Below are positions 56,280 to 64,000 of a DNA stretch of 64,000 bases, in pieces. Source of the stretch: Endothia cerciana. Taxonomy: Eukaryota > Ascomycota > Sordariomycetes > Diaporthales > Cryphonectriaceae. The notes beneath the pieces are model-generated. The model did not search any database, had not been told where the DNA came from, and was given only the letters and a program-made list of their open reading frames with translations. A program made the position numbers and the translations under genes. Positions within the stretch are counted from its first letter, which is position 1. Each line of letters starts with the position of its first letter. The stretch lies in assembly GCA_026119935.1 (NCBI GenBank), contig JALRMH010000001.1:1550001-1614000 (forward strand). Direction: 5' to 3'.

Positions 56280-56427
56280 GTTGACCAGGACGTCGAGCCT
56301 GCCGCCCGTCTTGGCCCCAATCTCCCGCACGCATTGCTGGATGGACTTCGTCGCAGAAGGGCCTGGCGAGAGCGGCGCCGATGCCGCCCTCGCTGCAGCC
56401 GGTAATCAGGACGATTTTCTGCGCCAT
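56280..56427 (-). pseudogene. Relic of a short-chain dehydrogenase/reductase
   Basis: ATG at 56427 starts KIVLITGCSEGGIGAALARP, the NAD(P)-binding TGxxxGIG motif of SDR enzymes (closest in style to fungal Ayr1-like reductases). After ALARPF the sequence jumps. In another frame it reads TKSIQQCVREIGAKTGGRLD then VLVN, the later 'NNAG' strand region. So about 40 residues are deleted, the frame is lost, and the rest of the gene is absent. Confidence 0.7.
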
Positions 56428-57650
56428 CGCGAGATATCGGTGGTGGTTATTGTATGATTGTTTACGTGGCAAGTAGAGGGGCTTGGTCCGCAGCTGGTTT
56501 TGTACGTACTATATAGTAAGTTTCTATTCCTTTTAAACATCAATCACGGGAGGATGGCTTATGGATTAACATACCTGTTGCAAAGAACCTCTTCTTATTG
56601 TGCGCTAAAGCTAATAGACAAGGAGCGGAACGCAAGTGGACGTAGTTGTGCCAAAGGATGGATTGGATGGCCGCTCCAAGGACGAATCCAACGAGAATCC
56701 GTGGACCATAGTACCCTCGAGCAGGAGAAGGCATTGGTATCGATGTGAGCTTGTATGAACGAGCCATGATCTGCGTGATTTTCTAGAGAAAAACACAAGC
56801 TTTGCATATCGAGGCTCAAGGTCCACTCATTATATTCCCCTCGCGCCAGTAACTCGTCTCGCTCATGAAGAGCACGGAGTTTCCTTTTCGTACACAATAG
56901 CCAAACATGGCGGGTATCAGCAATATGGCGACAGCACTCTTCATAAAAACCACGACAAACGGATCTTTTCAGGTTCAATAGTCCGCCTCCCCACCGTACT
57001 TCTGCATTCCTTAAGAGATACAACCGTCCCTTTCCGCTAACAAAAGCCAGGCCGTCAACACGAATCTCACCCAACTTCTCTTAGAATTTGTCTCCTGCTT
57101 ATGTGTCGTCGACTCATTACATGAGTGAATGACTAACACCGATATGTTGTGAAGTGCTTGAAGGAGACACCCAAGGGTATGGACGCCGACCGGGGCTTCT
57201 TAGCCGTCTTAAACGACCAGTCCGACGAGGACATGGCGAAATTGTGTCGGATGAGACACAAGGAATGGAGGGGGACAGGATGGTTGTGTGTCTGAGAAAG
57301 ACCCGTGTTTTTTGGGGGGGGAGGGGTTCACTTGAGTACATTTTGCACATTTCGCGTCGGTTCTTGGCGCAAGATCTGAGACAGTATCGACAGCGCAGAA
57401 AGTAAAGCTGCAGCCGGATCGGAGTCGTGGTCAGATCAGGATGTCGCTTGCTGCCTCCGAAACTTGAAGCCATGGGACGGCCATACCTGGCTTGGCCGGG
57501 AGATGCTGATGGTGGATCGTCATAGAGCCCAGATCAAAGTCGTGGCCTTTCATATGGTCGTGCTTAGATCCATTCGATGTCTATTACGCCGCGACGCTGA
57601 GGTACCCGCAGTATTTTTGAAAAGACGACCAAGATCTCTTCCAAGACATA
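56428..57650. other. Intergenic with one weak open frame
   Basis: A minus-strand frame from ATG 56767 reads GYYGPRILVGFVLGAAIQSI, a possible single membrane span, and runs to a donor-like GTATGT near 56575. No following exon was found. A poly-G run lies at ~57313-57320. No gene called. Confidence 0.3.
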
Positions 57651-59171
57651 TCAGAAGAGTTTAAAGCCATTGCCAGCTGCCTGATTCATGAAGAAGTCTT
57701 TGACGGGTCTCATAGCATTGACAGCACTGAGCCCAAGAGATCGCAATGGGATCAAGGGACCACTGCCGACTGAATAAAGCGTGTGCAGCTTGTCGCAGAC
57801 ACCTAGCACCGCATGGTTCGCGGCGTATCTCCCCGCGTTGTACGACTCGAGGGACATTTGAGTACCGATGTCCTGGCCGTGGCTGACAGCGTAATCTATG
57901 GTCTTGACCAGGCTCTGTACGTCACCTTGTCCTTGGTTGAGGCCTTGGCCGGCGAGCGGATGTATGCTGTGCGCGGCGTCCCCGACGAGTGCGACGCGCT
58001 CGCCAATGTATGTGTCTGCATGGCGCATCTTCAAGGGGAAGGACGCGACTGTGCCTTCCTGCACTCCCACGATAGACTGGGGGATAGCTTGTGGCTGCAC
58101 CGAGACGTGTTGCATCCGCCACGAGACTTCCTCCTCCTGACCGGAACCTTGACTCTGCAAGTATTCTAGATCCACAGGGCTCAGTCGGAAGGCAGCATTC
58201 ACCATAGCTACAAAGTCCGGTGGAGACAAGCTCTTCAGCCTAGCCGCCTTGTCTGGAGTCGTGGACCACACAAGTGAGGAATAGTTGCCCGGCAAAGGCA
58301 ATACGGCGACTGGCCCCGTCGGCAGGAACCGTTGGTATGCAATTTTCGTGCGGTCGCCGCCCCAGCCTTCGCCTTCCAGCTGGAGCGTTGCAACAAGGCC
58401 ATGCCGACCATAATCCCAGCCTCGCGACTCGATACCAGCGAACGAGCGCACCGGGCTGTTCGCACCGTCTGCACCGACAAGCAGCCTGGCCCAAAGCCGT
58501 TGCCCACTGGCCAAGTGGATGACAGGCCATTCAGACAAGTCCAGCCCGTTCGCCTCATCCCCAAATGCGATACCCTCGACCTTTGTGTTGTCAAAAACTG
58601 ACACTCCGCCCAATTCGTCCAAGCGACCAAGCAGGCCCGAGGTGATATTCAGGTTCTCGATCATGTATGCGATGGTCTGCCCTGCGCCACCGTCCCAGTC
58701 GAACTCGATACGCGCTCCCGAGACGCCATCCCAGACCTGCATTTCATGGTAGGGCTGCATCCTCTCCCTCTTCATATGCTGCCAAGCCCCTATCTTGTTG
58801 AGGAATTCCGCGGAAGTCGGTGTCAAGGAGCTGCATCTATTCGAGTATCGGTCTGGTGGCAGTTTCCACTGACGCATTTTTGAGAGGTCTTGGGCTTCGA
58901 TCAGGGCCACCCTGAGGCTAGCAGTGACCGGGCTCGCACCTAGAGATATAAATAATCAGCATACGCATACTTGAGGATGGTAGCTATGCAAGGCTGGCTT
59001 ACGCAGAGCAGTCAGTAGACTCAGTCCTGCTGGGCCGCCTCCAACGCAGACAACATCATAGATGTCTGGTTGTGTTGAGGTTGCGAAGCCTCGCCGTAGT
59101 GGCCTGCCGGTTTGCACAGAGCAGCGCTTGCAGACATATCGAGCTGCTGGCCTGCGGAGGAGGAGGTCCAT
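57651..59171 (-). CDS. COQ6: Ubiquinone biosynthesis monooxygenase COQ6
   Basis: Flavin monooxygenase that hydroxylates the C5 position of the ubiquinone ring precursor on the mitochondrial inner membrane. Two exons, 59003-59171 and 57651-58939, give 485 residues. The N-terminus is a typical mitochondrial presequence (MDLLLRRPAARYVCKRC, RRGFATSTQ). The FAD-binding GxGxxG is in VVCVGGGPAGLSLL, the second motif is LLVGADGANSPVRSFAGI and the third is RVALVGDAAHSIHPLAGQGL. SSLTPTSAEFLNKIGAW is family-typical. Length matches fungal Coq6. Confidence 0.93.
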
Positions 59172-60173
59172 GGTGTTTTGCCGGGCCCCATAAGAGTGCT
59201 TTTGTAGATGGCGAAAAAGTTGCCAGCTGAGGAACTCATGGCGTTGATCGGGGCCGCTGCAGGGCTCAAGCTACCCCTGTCGCACCCAAGAGGCCCGTGC
59301 GCCGTCATGAACTCAACCAAAAGAGCCGCAACACCCAACCCAGGCTCAACCTTGCCCAGGTGCCCCCTTATCATACACCCTTATCAGACAACCCCGCGAA
59401 CCTGTACTCGCCTCCATGAGCAGCAAACAAGTCTTGGTTGAGGCTTGGCCAACTGCGTCAACGCAGGACTATCAACAGTTGCCAAGTTGTCAAATGCTGA
59501 CAGCCTTATGTGCGGAGTTGTATACCGACCCACCTCTTCGATGACCGAGCAGTCCTGTTTCGGAGTGGCTGAGCGAGCATCGAGCTGGCGTCCAGTATCT
59601 CAAGGCAGAAGCTGCCAGCAAATCATTCACGCATCCGAGGTCACAGGTGTCAACATTAGTCTCTCCGGTTTCTGATGCTTGTGGGTGGACCGATATCGCT
59701 CAAACCATAAAATGCCAGCTGAAAGGCGTTCCGCCCAGCGCCCGTGGACACCGGTGGTGGTTGTCAGCCTTATGCGGAAGTAAGCCTCCCTTTTCATAAT
59801 GGTGCTATGGCCCTGGAGCCTATTCAGGGAGGATGACGCCGAATGGCCTTGGAGATAAGTGTGGCCTGTATCGGTCCTGGTCAGGTCTATATCTTCCCTT
59901 CGATCCACATCTGACGGGGGCTCTTCCCTCACGTGTATCTCTTTCAAGCATCCATTCGAGTACTCAGTGTTAGATAACAATTGTCGAGCTGGGCTCTCGA
60001 TCCACCAGCTCATTGGTCCGTCAGATCTGTCGGGGTCAACTTCAAATTCACGATACGTTTCTTCTAGGGAAACATCCTATTGCCTCCGTAGGTAGCTGGG
60101 CCCAACCTCGCTCCAGGTCTACACGGCACAACGAACCTCATGAGCAAGGTACACATCGCACCCTGTGGGTCTC
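59172..60173. other. Intergenic, no gene seen
   Basis: About 1 kb between divergent genes (COQ6 and the SH3 gene). No gene recognised; the first exon of the SH3 gene could extend into its right end. Confidence 0.4.
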
Positions 60174-61479
60174 ATGCATCGGAATCGTGGTATTTCCACG
60201 CATATGCTGACGGTGCCTCAAGACACTTTCATCCCAAGGACTTCTGGAGAATTGCCCATTTCCAAGGATGATCATATCATTATATCCGACATTGGCAATG
60301 GTTGGTGCTGGGGCAAGAATCTGACCCAGCGAGGCCAGGAGGGAATCTTTCCCAAGCGTATGTTATAATAATAATAAAAAACAGAAGAAGAAGAAGGGGG
60401 AAGGAAGAAGAAAGACAAAAAAAAATCAACCAAAACCAGAGGGGGCCCGGGAGCCTTTGCACGATAATCATGGACTGACAATTCCGACAGGTTATCTGGG
60501 TGCTCACAGGCCCGGCGCGCTGAGCTTCCGCAACGCCCTCGACGATGTCGCATCAGTGTGTGCTCGTATGGACATGCTCATTGCCAAATCAGTATTTCTG
60601 ACCTCGGAAGAGGACAGGACCTCACTTTTGAAGCGGCAATCGACCCTGAGCGAGCTCGGCCCCCTCTCCTACCTCACTTCAGGTTGCGCTGGCGGTATCT
60701 GGGAGGGGTGCCTGCACAATTTTGTCTCGGCGTTCGAGGAGGCCAGGGTCAAGGCTCACGAGTATCTACGCTGCATCGAGAACCTGAAGCGCCTCGCAGA
60801 CATGCTCGACAAATGTGTTCCCCAGTTGACAGTCGAGTTGCGGAAGTACAGCCAGGTGCTTCCTTCCATCCTACGCAATGCAGAGTGCATGCAGGCCACT
60901 CTAAGGGGGCTCATCAACATTGCCACGGTCGCCTTCGACTTGTACAAACCGAAGGGCAGATCGGCGCCGCGATCCCCTACCTCGCTCAGCGGGTCAACCC
61001 TCCACACTTTGGCACCCGCCACTGCCGAGTTCTTGACAGACTACCTTCTCCTACGACCTCCTCGGTCCGGCATGCTATCCGGCAGCCTTCTCCTCCTCAG
61101 CTACCCAACTCTCCAAACACTCACCATCATCACCTGTATCATCTCCTGCTCCCTCCAGTTCCGCTCCTATACACTCTCGCCTCACGGGCCCGGCGACGTC
61201 AACGGCTCCGATTTCTACAACAATCTCCAGTCGGTTCTTATGCAGCTGCTGACTACATACACTGGCCTCGTGCTAGCTGTTCGGAGCAAGTCGCTTCGCG
61301 GTCTGGTATCCCTGTTCTGGGTCTCGTTCCTCTCCGTCGCCGGCCTTGTGCTCAACTTCGCTGCGCTAGGCACCTACTTCCACGACAACGCCCTTGCGCC
61401 TCTTCTGGGGTTTTTCGGCAACGTCGTTCAAGCCATCACGGTGCTGCAGCTAGGTGGCACACTGGCGAATGACGGGTGA
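60174..61479 (+). CDS. SH3-domain protein with C-terminal membrane spans
   Basis: Two exons, 60174-60357 and 60491-61479, give 390 residues. Residues ~20-62 read as an SH3 domain (SGELPISKDDHIIISDIGNG, WCWGKNLTQRGQEGIFPK). The domain start is short, so an upstream exon is possible. The middle is helical (ALDDVASVCARMDMLIAKSV). The C-terminal half has about four hydrophobic spans (LQTLTIITCIISCSLQFRSY, SLFWVSFLSVAGLVLNFAAL, LLGFFGNVVQAITVLQLGG). SH3 on a multi-span protein suggests a membrane-anchored adaptor that binds Pro-rich partners (inference). The 133-base intron is A/G-rich. No family name known to me. Confidence 0.68.
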
Positions 61480-61983
61480 ACGTTATCACTTTACTGTATC
61501 TTTTTTCTTCCCGGGAAATGACAGGGATGTCGATTGTTTGAGAGTGTCGTTTATGATCCAGTCCCAAACCCGTGGTGAAGCTCTATTTCTCAAGTCTCAC
61601 ATTGTTGAGTTGACGATTTGTATCTTGTTTAGCTTTTCTCCATCCCTTTCGTCATTTTGTCCCTTCTGTCTTTTGAACCACCAGGATCCTTGGGTTATGG
61701 GTCGGTCATGGCCACTGCAAGTTGGTGACGATGGCTCGTTCTCGCGTTTGCTAGCATTTTGTATTACTCATACCCCATCTGCAACCAAATCATATACAAT
61801 GTCACAAACGGACCAATCAAGAACCGCATCCGGTGTTAATCATGTTTCCAGGCAAATTGTGCAGTGCAGAATAGTCTGTTGCAAAACATGTCCGTTATGA
61901 TGATCCCCAAGGGTGAACCCCACGCCACGAGAACGCGCATAAACAACCCACAGCTCACTTTCCCTGGCCTGATCGAGTCACAA
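61480..61983. other. Convergent 3' spacer
   Basis: About 500 bases between two genes ending tail to tail. T-rich stretches, no gene seen. Confidence 0.45.
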
Positions 61984-63478
61984 TTAGAATGCCAGACCGG
62001 GCTGCTTCGACCGCAGCAGATTTCCATAGTGTCTCCAACCATCCACGCTACTCACAGGGCTTTCCAAATCGACGGCCGTGCTCCCTTCAAGCTGCAGTTG
62101 CGGTGTCTGTGATCCAAGCTCAGCGTCCGTGACTCGAAGACGTTCTTCATGAATTACTACACCACCACTCACGCTATTACCTTCGTCCCCTTGACTTCTT
62201 CTCCCATGTACGGACTGATGCTCACCTTGAGGGCCAGCGACCGGGGTATCCTCGACCGCCGCATTACTGGTATTCTCTCGCGGAGACGCCTGTTGCTCTC
62301 CGCCGACACTGGAAGCTGTGGGGCTCTGCAGCTGTGCTGGAGCCTTCTCCTCGTCTGAAACTTCTCCATGCTGGCGAGCTGTCGCCAGATAGCGATCGTC
62401 AGACTCGGGCTCCCAATCCCTGAGATCGTCTTCGGCGTCGTTGAGGATCTGGCGCGCCTGAGCGCCATGCTGGTATGGACGTTGTCCGTCGCCAGGGACT
62501 ACGGGGCTGTCGTCGAGGAGCTGGATGAGACGGCGGCCATGGCGGGCAAGGATGATCTGCTTTTCGGCCCGCTCGATAGTGGCGAGGAACTCGGCGTCGT
62601 ACGCCTCCTTGAGCTTTTGGCGGGTCTTGACCTGGAAGTCATTATCTCGTTCGATGCAAGGCGTCGTCTCGCAGAAGGCACAGACAAAGGAGGTAATCGG
62701 AGTGGTAAACCAGGGGGGAGGGGGGGGGGTTGGTTCGTCGGGTCAGTATGACAACTCACCACATTCGTCAACTGCGCCTCCGCAACAAGATTCTCCGCCT
62801 CGGCCCTCACCAGCTCCTGCTCCAGCACGACCAGCCTCGTGCTCTCCGGCTCCTTGCTCTTCAGCTTTGTGATCTCGTCCGCGATCTTCCTCTTGCCGTC
62901 GCGGCTCGGCTGCACGCTCTTCTCGGTGTTCCGGATCTGCTTGAGGCTGCCCCGGCTCTCGTCGATGGCGTGCGCGTACTGGTCCTCCTGCTCGCCGATC
63001 TCGCTCATGACGACGCCGACCTTGTCGCTGACGTCGCTGATAGCCTCGTCACCGGTCTGCTCGCCCCACTCCGACAGCTGGGTCGCGATGGTGGTGCGCT
63101 CGCGGCCGGCGGACTCGTGCGCGCTGATCAGGTTGTTGGTCGTCTTGATGAGCTTGTAGATCTTGCGCGCGAGCTCCGGCTGGATGGAGCCGCGGAGCGA
63201 GGACAGGGAGAAGCCCACGCGCGAGCCGGACGAGGAGCCGCCCGTGTCGCCGGCGCCCTTCCTGGAGCGGATGGAAAGGGCGCGGTTCCTGAGAGAGGGA
63301 GATGTGCGTGAGCGCATGGACAAGTCAATGTTCTCAATATTCAGGGCCGGACCCGCCGGTTTACGCTTCTGCACTGGACTCACATGTTGTATGCCGTCGG
63401 CCTGCTGTAGCTCTGGTCGGAGCTTCTGTTGGACAGCTCTGAGCTTTGGCATGAGCTCTTGCGAGACCAGGAAGGCAT
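61984..63478 (-). CDS. Eisosome core component, Pil1/Lsp1-like BAR protein
   Basis: Membrane-bending BAR-domain protein that builds eisosomes under the plasma membrane. Three exons, 63384-63478, 62760-63288 and 61984-62631, give 423 residues with matching phases. After a Ser-rich start comes the conserved MNRALSIRSRKG and FSLSSLRGSIQPELARKIYK. The BAR core follows: LSEWGEQTGDEAISDVSDKV, IRNTEKSVQPSRDGKRKI, LVVLEQELVRAEAENLVAEA and RQKLKEAYDAEFLATIERAE. The ~150-residue C-terminal tail is disordered and acidic, longer than yeast Pil1 (339 residues). It differs enough from Pil1 that it may be a second fungal paralogue (PilB-like), which I cannot settle here. Confidence 0.9.
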
Positions 63479-64000
63479 GTTGAAGGAGTGTGTTGTGTGG
63501 AGCAGGCAACAAGAAGCACAAATCGTATGGTTGTGTGTCACTTACATGGTGAGGTATGGCCTGAACTTCTAGCAGAGTCTGTTGATTTAGGTGTGTCCCG
63601 TCCGTTGTCGAGGATCGTTCTTACTTTCTACTATCGCCGGGATGATGTTTCAAGACGTAGTAATATCCGAGGGAACAGAGGCAAGCACGATGGTGTATAT
63701 ACCAGAACAGAGGCGAGCCAAAGTCTCTTGTCAGTCAGTCAGTCAGTCGTCCAGAGGCAAGGCAAGCACAGTCTCACGAGATGCGCGTAGGAGGGGCGAC
63801 AGGACACAAGGGAAGATATACAATCAGACTGCTGAAGTGCTAGACCTATACCGGCAGCCGTCATCATTGACGCTCATGTCTTAGATCTGGCGGACGCCAC
63901 GATGCGCCGTCGACCAGAATGAGCGGGTCGAGCTGTCCCCAATAGGGACAAGTGAGGAAGCCATCATTGTGATAGGGACAAAAGGGAGCCTCGCATCCCG
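63479..64000. promoter_or_regulatory. Upstream region of the Pil1-like gene, with CAGT repeat
   Basis: Upstream side of the minus-strand gene. Four tandem CAGT units lie at 63733-63748. No gene seen before the window ends. Confidence 0.4.

Noticed and set aside
56595..57074. A 159-codon minus-strand frame
   Set aside because: Starts only at TTG, has no recognisable domain and overlaps another weak frame.
1..64000. CRISPR arrays, bacterial operons or rRNA genes
   Set aside because: No regularly spaced repeats or rRNA-like sequence seen; gene structure is fungal nuclear.

Overview
The window is nuclear DNA of a filamentous ascomycete, most likely a Pezizomycotina mould. Genes are dense and mostly multi-exon. 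Introns are short, with GTRNGT donors, CTNAC/CTRAC branch points and YAG acceptors. The proteins (coatomer zeta, MCM4, OST1, VTC4, RMT2, COQ6, an eisosome Pil1-like BAR protein, UstYa-type DUF3328 proteins) are typical of that group. I cannot name the species. Exon borders below were worked out by hand from splice signals and reading phase, so single-base errors are possible.

Bases 1-31.7 kb are mostly conserved housekeeping genes: a GCK/STE20-type kinase (5' end outside the window), SUA5, coatomer zeta, MCM4, a cystathionine gamma-synthase-like enzyme, a type II haloacid dehalogenase, a large C2H2-like hypothetical protein, an unknown protein, VTC4, RMT2, hexokinase and OST1. One looser stretch (11.1-14.8 kb) holds a possible small Cys-rich gene and an ankyrin-like relic.

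Bases 31.7-39 kb are gene-poor. They carry a Ser/Thr-rich single-span membrane protein, a VOC/glyoxalase-fold pseudogene with a nonsense codon, and a decayed pogo-type transposon that abuts the broken end of that pseudogene.

Bases 39.3-50.1 kb look like a specialised-metabolite locus: an MFS monocarboxylate-type transporter, a rhodopsin/SAT4-like seven-span membrane protein, a SAM O-methyltransferase, three different UstYa-type (DUF3328) proteins and a tiny secreted-peptide gene lying between two of them. No NRPS, PKS or terpene synthase core is present. UstYa proteins tailor ribosomal peptides of the dikaritin type (ustiloxin, phomopsin, asperipin), so I infer a RiPP-like cluster whose precursor is the small gene at 48.3 kb. 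Unlike classical dikaritin precursors it has no repeated cores and no dibasic Kex2 sites. This is the most interesting part of the window.

Bases 50.1-57.6 kb contain a frameshifted membrane-protein gene, a coiled-coil hypothetical protein and a short SDR relic. Bases 57.6-64 kb return to conserved genes: COQ6, an SH3 plus multi-span membrane protein, and the Pil1-like eisosome protein.
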